Below, piece by piece: positions 1-8,724 of a stretch of 64,000 bases of DNA. Made by a program: the position numbers and the translations under genes. This stretch comes from Calothrix sp. NIES-4101 (GTDB taxonomy: Bacteria > Cyanobacteriota > Cyanobacteriia > Cyanobacteriales > Nostocaceae). Within the stretch, counting starts at the first letter, position 1. Each line of letters opens with the position of its first letter. The notes under the pieces are model-generated. The model was not told where the DNA came from and did no database searches. It saw only the letters and a list, made by a program, of their open reading frames with translations. Location of the stretch: assembly GCA_004296455.1 (NCBI GenBank), contig AP018280.1, forward strand, positions 3,844,001 to 3,908,000. Reading direction: 5' to 3'.

Positions 1-997
1 TTGCTAACTGCAAACATAATATGGGCGATTCTGAAGGAAATATTTTCAGACTTGGTAAGTTTTCCTGGATTAATGCTTGCAAATATTCAACATTGTTCCA
101 TAATTGCATTCTTCGCTGCGGTTCATTTTTAATTATCTCAATACCTGCTAAAGCTGCTGCTGTATCTGCAGGAGACAAAGCAGTCGTATAAATCCAACTA
201 GGGGCACGATTCCTGAGGAACTCAATTAAAGTACTATTTCCCGCCACATATCCCCCCAAACTACCCACAGCTTTACTCAGGGTTCCCATTTGAATTAATT
301 GTCTACCTGTACAACCCAAATGCTCAACACAACCCGCACCATTTTTACCTAAAACACCCGTACCATGCGCCTCATCAACTAACACCATGCTGTTAAATTC
401 TTCAGCAATATCCAAAATTTCTGGCAAAGGGCATAAATCACCATCCATGCTAAAAACGCTATCAGTAATAATTAGACAGCGACGGTAATTTTGCCGTTGT
501 TGAATCAGTTGATTTTTTAAAACTGCCACATCATTATGTGGATAATCAATCACATATGCACCACTCATAACTGCCCCATTTTTGAGGCTGGAATGGTTGT
601 ATTGATCAGATAAAATTAAATCCCGTTTACCCACCAAAGCGGTAATTGTGCCAATATTCGCCAGATAGCCAGAACTAAAAACGATCGCATCCTCAGTTTG
701 TTTCAAAGATGCGATCGCACTTTCTAATTCTCGATGTAATTGCCGATGTCCTGTGAGTAGTCTCGAACCAGTTGTTCCCGTTCCTAATTCTTGAATGGCA
801 TTGATTGCAGCAATTTTTAACCTGGCATCACCAGCTAAACCTAAATAATCATTACTGGCAAAATTAATTACTTCTCTTCCTTCCAAATTAATTACAGCAC
901 CTGAACCACTGCGAATAGTTTGGACAGAACGATACCAATCGGCACGGTGGATTGTTTCGAGAGATTCTTCTACCCATGAATAAGGATTATTGGACAT
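1..997 (-). CDS. bioF: 8-amino-7-oxononanoate synthase, C-terminus cut by window edge
   Basis: PLP-dependent enzyme of biotin synthesis that condenses pimeloyl thioester with alanine. The reading frame starts at ATG 995-997 and stays open past base 1, giving about 332 residues; family members are near 385, so roughly the last 50 are outside the window. Visible family signatures are [10 protein letters not shown] near the N-terminus, the substrate-loop stretch [27 protein letters not shown] (the aspartate that contacts the PLP ring nitrogen) and the PLP-lysine motif [13 protein letters not shown]. No frameshift is seen in the visible part. It could be another alpha-oxoamine synthase such as Kbl, but the overall pattern fits BioF best. 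Confidence 0.9.
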   Translation of the reverse strand, partial: MSNNPYSWVEESLETIHRADWYRSVQTIRSGSGAVINLEGREVINFASNDYLGLAGDARLKIAAINAIQELGTGTTGSRLLTGHRQLHRELESAIASLKQTEDAIVFSSGYLANIGTITALVGKRDLILSDQYNHSSLKNGAVMSGAYVIDYPHNDVAVLKNQLIQQRQNYRRCLIITDSVFSMDGDLCPLPEILDIAEEFNSMVLVDEAHGTGVLGKNGAGCVEHLGCTGRQLIQMGTLSKAVGSLGGYVAGNSTLIEFLRNRAPSWIYTTALSPADTAAALAGIEIIKNEPQRRMQLWNNVEYLQALIQENLPSLKIFPSESPILCLQLA

Positions 998-1153
998 TTG
1001 CAAGAATTATTCACGCAGAGTCGCAGAGATAGGGAAATAATGATAGAACTAAGTAGATGACCTAAGTATATTGAGAATTACCAATGATTGCAGATAACTT
1101 CAAAAAATAATATTGATGCACTCTGGGTTAAAAATAATCCCCAATCCACAATC

Positions 1154-1783
1154 CTAGACTTCCGTACTGCTCAGATGAGCAATAGATTGACGTATCCAAT
1201 CCTCAACAAAGGCATCTTTAGGCAACCCAATATCTTCGCTGACGTAGTGCAAAGCATGACTAACTTCGCTGGCTGTGTAACCAAGTGCTAACAAAGTACT
1301 TTGTACCTCTTCCAAAATACTCGGCGCAGGTCCTTGAGTAGCGACGAAGAAACCTGCTGTTTTCCGCCATTCGATTAATTTACTCTTAAGTTCCAAACAG
1401 ATACGTTCTGCGGTTTTCTTACCCACACCCGGAGCTTGAATAATTAGCTGGACATTGGTGGTGACAATCGCCTGCACTAACTCCGGTACTTCCAGCGTAT
1501 CCAGTAATGCGATCGCTAATGCCGCACCAATTCCGCTCACACTTAACAAATGTTTAAATAAATCCCGTTCCGATGGTGAGCCAAAACCATACAACAACGG
1601 AACTTCTTCGCGGATTTGGTAATGGGTGAAAATTTGGACTGTATCACCCATACTCGGTAATTGTTTCGCCAACCTCCCCGGAATCAACAAATCGTAGCCC
1701 ATACCATTTACCTCGAGGGTAAGCGTATGACGACTCCCACTACTTTGAACACCAGCAACAATTCCTTTGAGATAACTGATCAT
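1154..1783 (-). CDS. ruvA: Holliday junction DNA helicase subunit RuvA
   Basis: 209-residue RuvA, the junction-binding partner of the RuvB motor in branch migration. The protein starts [11 protein letters not shown], the usual RuvA opening; a frame extension 16 codons upstream exists but lies inside the neighbouring gene and is not needed. The N-terminal OB fold is followed by helix-hairpin-helix motifs ([15 protein letters not shown] and [19 protein letters not shown]) and a C-terminal domain ending near QSIAHLSS. Its ATG (1781-1783) overlaps the TGA of the upstream phosphatase gene (1780-1782) in an ATGA junction, so the two are probably translationally coupled. Length is normal for the family. 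Confidence 0.95.
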   Translation of the reverse strand: MISYLKGIVAGVQSSGSRHTLTLEVNGMGYDLLIPGRLAKQLPSMGDTVQIFTHYQIREEVPLLYGFGSPSERDLFKHLLSVSGIGAALAIALLDTLEVPELVQAIVTTNVQLIIQAPGVGKKTAERICLELKSKLIEWRKTAGFFVATQGPAPSILEEVQSTLLALGYTASEVSHALHYVSEDIGLPKDAFVEDWIRQSIAHLSSTEV

Positions 1784-2595
1784 TCTAAGAAACCAAAATG
1801 TTTCAAACCTTCTAAAATTCCACCTGCACAAATATTCTTTGCCAGGTAGCGATTATCAGCAGGATTTTCGCTATGCCATTGAATTAACTCTGGACGAGCA
1901 TTCCCTACTATAATTCCTCTTTCTTCTCCTGCGGCAAATAAAGCAATATCATTGCCGGAATCGCCACAAGCAACGGTTTGTTCGGCTACAAATCCCCACT
2001 TTTGACGTAGAAACCGCATTGCCTGACCTTTATCGCTGTTCTTGGGCACAATGTCAAGGTCAATTCCGCTACTGTAGATTAACTTTATATTTAAACCACA
2101 TTTTTGCAATTCTGTCTCAAGTTTTGGCAAAATTCTTTCGGAAGCTGATTCTTCAAGGAAAAAACTGACCTTAAAAGGTCGTTGTTCAGTATCGGGTTGT
2201 GATTTTAGTTCATCAAACTTATCAGTAATTGATACCACAGTATTGCGGTTCCATCCTGTCGCAATTTGTGCAGACCAATCGCGATCGCAATTATCACCCT
2301 TCGGGTTCGCCAGTTTACCAGAAAGGATATCTTCCCCAGGGACTGACTCACTACTATTTATGTAAATTTCTGTACCAACGGCAACAACTAATGCATCTGG
2401 TTCAATCAGTTTTTTCTCTGCTGCTAATTGACGATACAGCACAGATGAGCGCCCAGTCGCATAAACGATTTTCGAGCCATGCTCTTGGCGATGTTGACTT
2501 AATCTATGGTTGAGTTCTTGTAATGCTTTATCGTCTTCAGTATCGTGATTAACAAGAGTATTGTCCAAATCGGTTACGAACATAAACTGAGACAT
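1780..2595 (-). CDS. Sucrose-phosphate phosphatase (HAD superfamily)
   Basis: 271-residue HAD hydrolase of the sucrose-6F-phosphate phosphohydrolase type, which removes the phosphate in the last step of sucrose synthesis. HAD motif I is [10 protein letters not shown] (residues about 6-15, with nucleophile and acid/base aspartates). Motif II is ATGRSSV, and the motif III/IV region is the lysine in [11 protein letters not shown] together with [11 protein letters not shown]. The family stretch [12 protein letters not shown] is present. In cyanobacteria sucrose serves as compatible solute and as carbon carrier to heterocysts. The stop overlaps the ruvA start, an unusual pairing of sugar and DNA-repair functions that is probably positional. 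Confidence 0.88.
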   Translation of the reverse strand: MSQFMFVTDLDNTLVNHDTEDDKALQELNHRLSQHRQEHGSKIVYATGRSSVLYRQLAAEKKLIEPDALVVAVGTEIYINSSESVPGEDILSGKLANPKGDNCDRDWSAQIATGWNRNTVVSITDKFDELKSQPDTEQRPFKVSFFLEESASERILPKLETELQKCGLNIKLIYSSGIDLDIVPKNSDKGQAMRFLRQKWGFVAEQTVACGDSGNDIALFAAGEERGIIVGNARPELIQWHSENPADNRYLAKNICAGGILEGLKHFGFLE

Positions 2596-2832
2596 AGCAA
2601 CCTCGTATGATAGTTTTCACCATCACAAAGTTTATGTTGTTTTGTGACTATTTGTTAACCAGGCTGAAAAATTAACATTCCCAACTTCTTAAAAAAGCCG
2701 AGAATCGAAATTGCTTAGTTTTTATATATAGCAGTCTATGTTTTCATTGAATACAGAGAGAGGCGTGACTGTATTGACATGAAACCATCTGTATAAATTC
2801 ACGTATTTTCACAAATTCAGAATCTTTAGATA

Positions 2833-3402
2833 CTAAACAAAACTCAACCAGTTAAACACATCTTCCACTTTTAATTGCCAATTTTGTAAAACATCTAAAA
2901 CAGGCAAAATATCTTGCTTATCTTTTACTTCTGGTAATTGATTAGGTTGAAAAACAGTAATTGATTCATCATCAGGGTCAAGAAAATAACCTAACTTTGT
3001 CCCATTTTGAATGCAAAATATAATTTTCCGAATCACTTTGTTAGCAGATTGTTCCGGTGAGAGAATTTCAATAACCCAATCTGGAGCAATTTCAAATTTA
3101 TTCGCAATTCTCCCTTTCTCATCCAGAGGAATTCTTTGCCATTCAAAGACAGCAATATCTGGCACTATAGATTTACCAGCAAAAGTACAGCGTAATTCAG
3201 TTAATGCTAATACTGATTTTTGAGATTCTCCCACTTGATTAATGGAAGTAGATAAACATGTCTGAAGTCGGCTATGTTTTCCTTGTGGCATAGGTTTCTG
3301 ATAGATTTCCCCATCAAAATATTCGCTAGCAGGTTTTGTTTCCGGCAACTTTAAAAACTCATCTAAACTTAGTACTGATGTTGGTTGAATAGATAACGTC
3401 AT
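2833..3402 (-). CDS. Uma2 family (DUF820) putative restriction-like nuclease
   Basis: 189 residues of the Uma2/DUF820 family, which is greatly expanded in cyanobacteria and has a PD-(D/E)XK nuclease fold. Visible marks are the opening LSLDEFLKLPETKPASEYFDG, the SRLQ stretch after PQGKH, the core SIVPDIAVFEWQR (catalytic Asp region), the family signature APDWVIEILSPEQSANKV, and the C-terminal GYFLDPDDESITVF. The biological role of this family is not established; association with mobile DNA is common. It stands alone, with about 240 bp of gene-free DNA upstream of the phosphatase side and 170 bp to xseB. Confidence 0.9.
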   Translation of the reverse strand: MTLSIQPTSVLSLDEFLKLPETKPASEYFDGEIYQKPMPQGKHSRLQTCLSTSINQVGESQKSVLALTELRCTFAGKSIVPDIAVFEWQRIPLDEKGRIANKFEIAPDWVIEILSPEQSANKVIRKIIFCIQNGTKLGYFLDPDDESITVFQPNQLPEVKDKQDILPVLDVLQNWQLKVEDVFNWLSFV

Positions 3403-3570
3403 AAATAATCATTCCCTACTTTGTTAAAATTCAGGAGTTGCGACTCAGCAATCATTAAAAACTGCAAAATTAATTAAATAATAATTCAACTGTAATTGAT
3501 TATTCTCCAAGTCCCCCTATCTCTCCATCTCCTCATCAGTTTTATCCTAATTATTGAGACAGACTTGATA

Positions 3571-3795
3571 TCATTCATCTTGGAGAGTTTCAATCAATAA
3601 ATCCACTTGCTGTTGACGTTCCTGCAAAAAACGATCGCATTCTTTCAAACCCTCCACCGCAGTTGCAAATTGCTCAAACACCTCCGCCAAATCCAAATCA
3701 CCACCCTCAATCTTGGCGATAATCTCCTCAATCTCCCTCACCTTGCCCTCATAACTCCAAGTTCCTTCTTTCTTCCCAGCCTTACCCTTAACCAT
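3571..3795 (-). CDS. xseB: Exodeoxyribonuclease VII small subunit
   Basis: 74-residue small subunit that combines with XseA to form the single-strand exonuclease VII. The conserved pattern is [31 protein letters not shown], followed by a helical stretch with [12 protein letters not shown]. The length is typical. The start lies 20 bp after the xseA stop on the same strand, so the two are one operon in the usual stoichiometric pairing. Confidence 0.93.
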   Translation of the reverse strand: MVKGKAGKKEGTWSYEGKVREIEEIIAKIEGGDLDLAEVFEQFATAVEGLKECDRFLQERQQQVDLLIETLQDE

Positions 3796-3815
3796 CTCTT
3801 CCCTTTGCGCGACAT

Positions 3816-5039
3816 TTACTCAATTACCTTTACCTTCACATTACCTTCCCCCAACAGCACAGACAACTCTTCCCCCATAGATAATTGTGACTGCGATCGC
3901 ACAATTTCCCCATTTTCTTTTCTTACCACCGCATACCCCCGCAACAAAACCGCCTTGGGGTCGAGAGTTACTAACTTCTGTCGCAACATTTCCACATGTT
4001 GTCGAGACTGCTGCAACTTCCCTGCTGTCGCTTGCAATAACCTCTGACGCTTCCAAGCTAGCTTCTGTACCTCCTGGGAAAGCTGTTTATTTAACCCCAC
4101 CCTCTGCAAACGATTTCTTAAACCCTGCAATCTATCCTCAGCATCCCCCAATAAAAAACGTACTGCATCAAACAACCCATCAATCCGATTTAAATGCTGA
4201 TTATACAAATCCGTCAGTGCTGGAATTACCCGCTCCGCAGCTGCTGTTGGAGTATGCACATATACATCAGCCGCTAAATCAGCCAAAGACTCATCCCGTT
4301 GATGTCCAATACCCGTAATCACGGGAATTTTGCAACTTGCAACAGCCCGCACCACCCGTTCATCGTTAAAACAAGCCAATTCCTCAACCGCACCTCCACC
4401 ACGCGACAAAATTAAGACCTCCGCACGCCCATCTTTTTCCACCCTTTGAATTGCTTTGACAATAGAATTTGGTGCTTCCTCCCCCTGAACAATTGCTGGA
4501 GAAAACAACACATGTAACCCTGGATACCTTCCCCGTAAAGTCCTTTGAATGTCACCCCAAGCAGCAGCAGTCGGAGAAGTAACCACAGCAATTGTCTTGG
4601 GATGGCTGGGAATATTGCGCTTTCTCTCCTCTGCAAATAACCCTTCTGACTCCAAGCTACTTTTGAGTTGCTGATACCGCAGTGCTTGTAAACCTTCCCC
4701 AGCAGGTAAAACTTGCCACACCTGAAGTTGATATTCTCCACGAGAAGGGTACAACCTAATGCTACCCAAAATAATTACCTGTTCCCCCTGATTAGGCATC
4801 TGCATTAATTTGGGAACTTGGCTTTTCCAAGTAACACATTTAATTGATGCACCACCACCTGGGTCTTGGAGTGTAAAAAATAACCCCACACGGTGATTAT
4901 TTGCACTAGAAACTTCACCAATCACCCAGATGTGGCGGAGAATTTCATTTTCTTCCAAAAGCAACTGAATATATTCAGTTAAACCAGCAACGGAAACGGC
5001 AGTATCAGGGATAGATGTACTTAGGAAGTCAAGATTCAT
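3816..5039 (-). CDS. xseA: Exodeoxyribonuclease VII large subunit
   Basis: 407-residue catalytic subunit of exonuclease VII. An N-terminal OB-fold domain (about residues 15-110, [20 protein letters not shown]) binds single-stranded DNA. The catalytic XseA domain carries [13 protein letters not shown], the [18 protein letters not shown] motif, [27 protein letters not shown], and a long C-terminal helical region that ends in a short [16 protein letters not shown] segment. The order xseA then xseB is the standard bacterial operon. No defect is seen. Confidence 0.95.
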   Translation of the reverse strand: MNLDFLSTSIPDTAVSVAGLTEYIQLLLEENEILRHIWVIGEVSSANNHRVGLFFTLQDPGGGASIKCVTWKSQVPKLMQMPNQGEQVIILGSIRLYPSRGEYQLQVWQVLPAGEGLQALRYQQLKSSLESEGLFAEERKRNIPSHPKTIAVVTSPTAAAWGDIQRTLRGRYPGLHVLFSPAIVQGEEAPNSIVKAIQRVEKDGRAEVLILSRGGGAVEELACFNDERVVRAVASCKIPVITGIGHQRDESLADLAADVYVHTPTAAAERVIPALTDLYNQHLNRIDGLFDAVRFLLGDAEDRLQGLRNRLQRVGLNKQLSQEVQKLAWKRQRLLQATAGKLQQSRQHVEMLRQKLVTLDPKAVLLRGYAVVRKENGEIVRSQSQLSMGEELSVLLGEGNVKVKVIE

Positions 5040-5114
5040 GGAGATAGTAGGTATTTTAGGGACATCAATATTATTGATTGTTGCAAATCTCCAGCATCTT
5101 GATTCAGTTACTTG

Positions 5115-5981
5115 CTAATCCCTAATGTCAATATCGTACAAATCACAGAGAGTGCGGATTTTTTGCTTAACAAGCGATCGCACATTCTCTGGCGATACTA
5201 CCATACAGTCAGGTGTGTATTGCATAATCTCCCGAATAAACCAAAATGTAGATGAAACCCTTCTTATCACCTTTTTGACGCGCAGTCTTTCTGGTATCCA
5301 TTCAGTTAATGTATCTTCTGGTTTTGCTTGATAAGCAAAAGCTAAACCCCCAAATAAATGCATTTCCACCTCAATTTCTGCTAAACGCGATCGCCATTCT
5401 CCACCAATTTCCGTTACAGCAGCATCTTGTATCCGATCTAGACGCAAAGACCAGTTATGTTGTAACTCATCAACATCGAAATTTCCTTCCGTCTTCTCAC
5501 ACCAACAATCTAAATACTGACGCTTTTCGTGATTGGTAACTATTGCATAACGCACAGTAAAATCCCATACACGATGAGATGCATCTTGGTAGGAAAGTTG
5601 AAAGGGTTGCTGACGTTTAATATATCTATCAACTTGTAAACGCCAATCTGGGGGAGGATTACCCAGAAATTCCTCAATTTGAGTCCTTAAGGGTATTGAT
5701 AACTCGCTACGCTCTAAAAGTAACTTTGCTATTTCCTGAGCTTGCTCATTTTGCCCAATATCTATTAACCCACGCATTGCTCGATCCAATGCACGGATAC
5801 GACTTTGCGACCAATCATTATTGTTACCGAGTAATAGCTGACGACGAGCGATCGCTTCTATTAGTTTAGAGATATTTGGCTTTTCTCCCCATTTCATCCC
5901 AAACTCTAACGCTAAGGTTTCGAGTTCAGCTTTATCCCGTTCTGAAATTGATAGTGTTATTGACTGACCTTTACGACTCAT
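5115..5981 (-). CDS. WYL-domain transcriptional regulator of the CRISPR-Cas I-D locus
   Basis: 288 residues from the chosen ATG at 5979-5981; an upstream in-frame ATG at 6053 would add 24 unlikely residues. The N-terminus (QSITLSISERDKAELETLA followed by ISKLIEAIARR) looks like a ribbon-helix-helix DNA-binding unit, and the middle and C-terminal part fits a WYL domain (FQLSYQDASHRVWDF, YLDCWCEKT, LRLDRIQDA). WYL regulators bind ligands or nucleic acid and often control CRISPR-Cas; a related gene, sll7009, sits at the same position beside the Synechocystis I-D locus. The gene is transcribed away from cas3, and the shared intergenic region holds three palindromes. Function as a cas repressor is inferred from position and relatives. 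Confidence 0.8.
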   Translation of the reverse strand: MSRKGQSITLSISERDKAELETLALEFGMKWGEKPNISKLIEAIARRQLLLGNNNDWSQSRIRALDRAMRGLIDIGQNEQAQEIAKLLLERSELSIPLRTQIEEFLGNPPPDWRLQVDRYIKRQQPFQLSYQDASHRVWDFTVRYAIVTNHEKRQYLDCWCEKTEGNFDVDELQHNWSLRLDRIQDAAVTEIGGEWRSRLAEIEVEMHLFGGLAFAYQAKPEDTLTEWIPERLRVKKVIRRVSSTFWFIREIMQYTPDCMVVSPENVRSLVKQKIRTLCDLYDIDIRD

Positions 5982-6088
5982 AATTATACGGACACTTTTA
6001 TGCGGACACATCTTGTCAATAACTATTTTGGATGGCAATATGGTGATTAACAACAGTTTACGGACATTATTTCAGTAGAAATCAAAAA

Positions 6089-6215
6089 CTCGCACCATTA
6101 GCGCGAGAAAATTCCAGAGCTTTTAATAATCATTCACAAAACTGCAACTATTGGTTGCAGAAATTTATTAGTCTTAATTGCTACACAAGCTAAAAACTGT
6201 CACCATTGGTGGCAG
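6089..6215. promoter_or_regulatory. Three operator-like 19-bp palindromes between WYL regulator and cas3
   Basis: Three related imperfect palindromes lie at 6089-6107 (CTCGCACCATTAGCGCGAG), 6142-6160 (CTGCAACTATTGGTTGCAG) and 6197-6215 (CTGTCACCATTGGTGGCAG). Each is preceded by AAA and followed by AAATT or AAAATT. They are spaced 53 and 55 bp start to start, close to five helical turns, so a protein bound at each would sit on one DNA face. They fill the divergent promoter region of the WYL gene and cas3, and the third overlaps the extreme upstream end of the cas3 reading frame. They are not copies of the CRISPR repeat of this locus. A role as the WYL regulator's binding sites is inferred. Confidence 0.65.
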
Positions 6216-6253
6216 AAATTGATTTGACTTTGTATGAAGGTTGCATTGGTTGT

Positions 6254-8365
6254 ATGTCAGTCATTTATAGCATTAAGTTGAAACCTGTTTATTCTCAAAC
6301 TGTCACCACTCCTACTAGTATAATATTGCCAGATAGTTGTTCGCTTTCTTGGCATCAAGCGGAGACTTACAAAGAATTGCAAGACCCAAATATTGAGGTT
6401 ATCTTCAATACTGCGATGACTGGGGATGGTAAAAGTTTAGCTGCTTTTATCTCGGCGATGAACCATCGTACCTATAGTTTGGCAATGTATCCAACCAATG
6501 AGTTGGTAAGAGATCAAGAAAAGCAAGTACAAGGATATAAATCGCAATTTTTACCAAAATACGACCCACAGATATATCGTTTAACTGCGGCTATTTTGGA
6601 TGATTATATTAATATAGGAAAATTGCCTTCTAGATTGGAAGGGTTAGAAGATATTGCAGCTTTAAATGAAATTATCCTAACTAATCCAGATTTATTTCAC
6701 TATATCCATAACTTTTATTACCTGCGAGGTAAAATAGACAATCCCGACAGATTATTTCGTCGTATTGATGAGAGATACAAGCTTTTCATTTATGATGAGT
6801 TTCATATTTTCTCCTCCCCTCAAATTGCAAGTGTTGTTAATACAATGCTGCTGATTCGGAATACTGCCAATCATCCGAAAAAATTTCTCTTTCTGTCTGC
6901 AACGCCAAATCATTTACTGCAAGGATATTTAGAAAATGCAGGGATAAAGACTAAAATAATCAATCCTATTGATGTAGCTGCATATAAATTTGATTCAGAT
7001 AGTGATGATTCCAACTGGAGACAAATTAGTCAACCAATAGATTTGATTTTTCCTCAACGATTGGAGCCGAATTTACGTTCTAGCTATGAATGGCTCGAAG
7101 AAAATATCGAACAAGTAATTTTAGAATTTTTTCAAAATAATCCTAATAGTAAAGGAGCAATTATTCTTAATTCGATCGCCGCAGTCAAGAAATTATTACC
7201 TAAATTGAAGGCAGTTTTTGAGCCACAATGGCAGGTAAGGGAAAATACTGGATTAACTGGAGAAACCCAAAAGAGAGATTCCGTTGCAGAAGCGGATTTA
7301 CTTGTCGGAACTTCTACAATTGATGTTGGTGTCGATTTCAGAATTAATTTTTTGATTTTTGAAGCTGCGGATGCGGGAAATTTTATCCAGCGTTTTGGTA
7401 GGTTGGGGAGACACGCAGGTTTTGAAAAATATCAAGCCTATGCTTTAATTCCTAATTTCCTACTTGCTAGATTATTTGCAGATAAATCACCCCCACTCGA
7501 AGATAAAGAAACCTATGACAGAATCACATTTACTAATGCTATTCGTAGTGCATGGATAGATAGAAATGAATTTGAAAGATATCCCAAACGCTGGGGTGGT
7601 ATTCAGTCGGCTTATATTTACTCTAAGCTCCAAGGTAATTACCACATGAAACAGAAATATCCCGATGTAGCGAAAAAATTCGGTACAGACGTTCAAAAAG
7701 CCTTGGGGATTAGTATTAAGCAAATGAACGGACAGTTCTACCACTGTCAAAATGAGGGAAAAACAAAGATTATCGATGAAGCAAGAAGTTTCCGAGGTAG
7801 TAGCCAGTTAGATTGTGCAATTTATGATTTAACCAATATTGAGGAACCAGAGGTAGATAGATTTAAAACTTATAATCTTCCCGGTATTCTGAGCAACTTT
7901 ATTTTTGAATTGTGGGATGAGAATAGCTTTATGGAGAAGGCAAAGAAAGCAGGAGTTTCTACTAAGCGATTTGAGAAGGCTTTGTGCTATCTGAAATTAA
8001 AAGATTTTCGAGATGTGCGAGAAGATTGGCACTTTCACTATCCAGGGAATATCCGCGAACTAGCGAAAACAAGTAAAGTGCAGGTTTTGAAAGATTTGGA
8101 GATTTGCCAACCCCACGGTTACGGTATTCAACAGATAAGCGATGCAGTCAGTCGTCGTAAATTGGTTTGTTTCATCAGCGATCGCGATCGCAATTATTTA
8201 CGCGCTGTTCTCAGATTACCTATGCATTTTCAAGTTTACCCTTTAACCGACCAAGCGGAGAATCGAGGTTCCTGGTATTCCATAGCTTTTGGGCAGGACG
8301 CTTTATTGTTGGAAACCCTTACATGGCATTGGAAACCCAAGGAGGATGAGGGATGGATATGCTAA
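6254..8365 (+). CDS. cas3: Type I-D CRISPR-associated helicase Cas3'
   Basis: 703-residue superfamily 2 helicase that unwinds target DNA after Cascade binding in type I-D. Walker A is MTGDGKS (about residues 55-61), the DEAD-box equivalent is YDEFH, motif III is LSATP and motif VI is QRFGRLGRHA. There is no HD nuclease domain; in I-D systems that domain is in Cas10d, and it is found there here. I chose ATG 6254; a TTG at 6206 is in frame but lies inside the third palindrome. It is the first gene of the cas operon, read away from the WYL gene, with 36 bp to the next gene. Confidence 0.92.
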   Translation: MSVIYSIKLKPVYSQTVTTPTSIILPDSCSLSWHQAETYKELQDPNIEVIFNTAMTGDGKSLAAFISAMNHRTYSLAMYPTNELVRDQEKQVQGYKSQFLPKYDPQIYRLTAAILDDYINIGKLPSRLEGLEDIAALNEIILTNPDLFHYIHNFYYLRGKIDNPDRLFRRIDERYKLFIYDEFHIFSSPQIASVVNTMLLIRNTANHPKKFLFLSATPNHLLQGYLENAGIKTKIINPIDVAAYKFDSDSDDSNWRQISQPIDLIFPQRLEPNLRSSYEWLEENIEQVILEFFQNNPNSKGAIILNSIAAVKKLLPKLKAVFEPQWQVRENTGLTGETQKRDSVAEADLLVGTSTIDVGVDFRINFLIFEAADAGNFIQRFGRLGRHAGFEKYQAYALIPNFLLARLFADKSPPLEDKETYDRITFTNAIRSAWIDRNEFERYPKRWGGIQSAYIYSKLQGNYHMKQKYPDVAKKFGTDVQKALGISIKQMNGQFYHCQNEGKTKIIDEARSFRGSSQLDCAIYDLTNIEEPEVDRFKTYNLPGILSNFIFELWDENSFMEKAKKAGVSTKRFEKALCYLKLKDFRDVREDWHFHYPGNIRELAKTSKVQVLKDLEICQPHGYGIQQISDAVSRRKLVCFISDRDRNYLRAVLRLPMHFQVYPLTDQAENRGSWYSIAFGQDALLLETLTWHWKPKEDEGWIC

Positions 8366-8401
8366 AAATCAGAGAACTAAGACAAATTTGGAGGAAGACA
8401 A

Positions 8402-8659
8402 ATGACAACAAATGATTTACTTTCTCGAATTTTTATCGATCCAAATATTTGCTCTGGAAAACCCTGCATTCGCGGACATAGAATTTGGGTATCTTTGGTT
8501 CTGGATTATCTAGCAAGTGGTACATCTATTGAAGAAATTCTTGAAGCATACCCCAGCATTGAAAGAGAAGATGTGTTTGCTTGTATTGCTTATGGTTCGG
8601 AAATGGCAAGAGGTGCTTTTGTGGAGTTACCTTTAGATACAAAAGAAGCGAGTGCATGA
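8402..8659 (+). CDS. DUF433 antitoxin-like protein inside the cas operon
   Basis: 85-residue DUF433 protein. The family signature is visible as RIFIDPNICSGKPCIRGHRI, followed by VLDYLASGTSIEEILEAYP and DVFACIAYGSEMAR, which together form a winged-helix-like fold. DUF433 proteins are usually antitoxins encoded just before a DUF5615 PIN-like toxin, with overlapping genes. Here the stop (TGA 8657-8659) overlaps an ATG (8656-8658) of a very short toxin-like frame. The gene sits between cas3 and cas10d, where canonical I-D loci have nothing, so it arrived by insertion. Whether it now has a regulatory job on the cas operon is unknown. Confidence 0.85.
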   Translation: MTTNDLLSRIFIDPNICSGKPCIRGHRIWVSLVLDYLASGTSIEEILEAYPSIEREDVFACIAYGSEMARGAFVELPLDTKEASA

Positions 8660-8706
8660 AATTAAAGCTAGATGAAAATATAGATTCAGAAATTTCAAGC
8701 AATTGA
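8656..8706 (+). pseudogene. 16-codon stub of a DUF5615 PIN-like toxin
   Basis: A 16-codon frame overlapping the DUF433 stop by ATGA reads MKLKLDENI then DSEISSN and stops at 8704-8706. The beginning matches the typical DUF5615 opening (M-K-hydrophobic-LDEN, with the acidic residue of the PIN-like active site), and the ATGA overlap is the usual antitoxin-toxin junction. Everything after about residue 9 of the toxin is missing. I read this as a toxin gene deleted down to its first codons, leaving an orphan antitoxin. The short match is suggestive rather than proof. Confidence 0.55.
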
Positions 8707-8724
8707 ACTAGAGGAATAGGGTTT

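Noticed and set aside
6089-6215. Possible second CRISPR-like array with period 53-55
   Set aside because: Only three divergent palindromic units in a promoter region, unlike the locus's repeat; operator sites explain them better.
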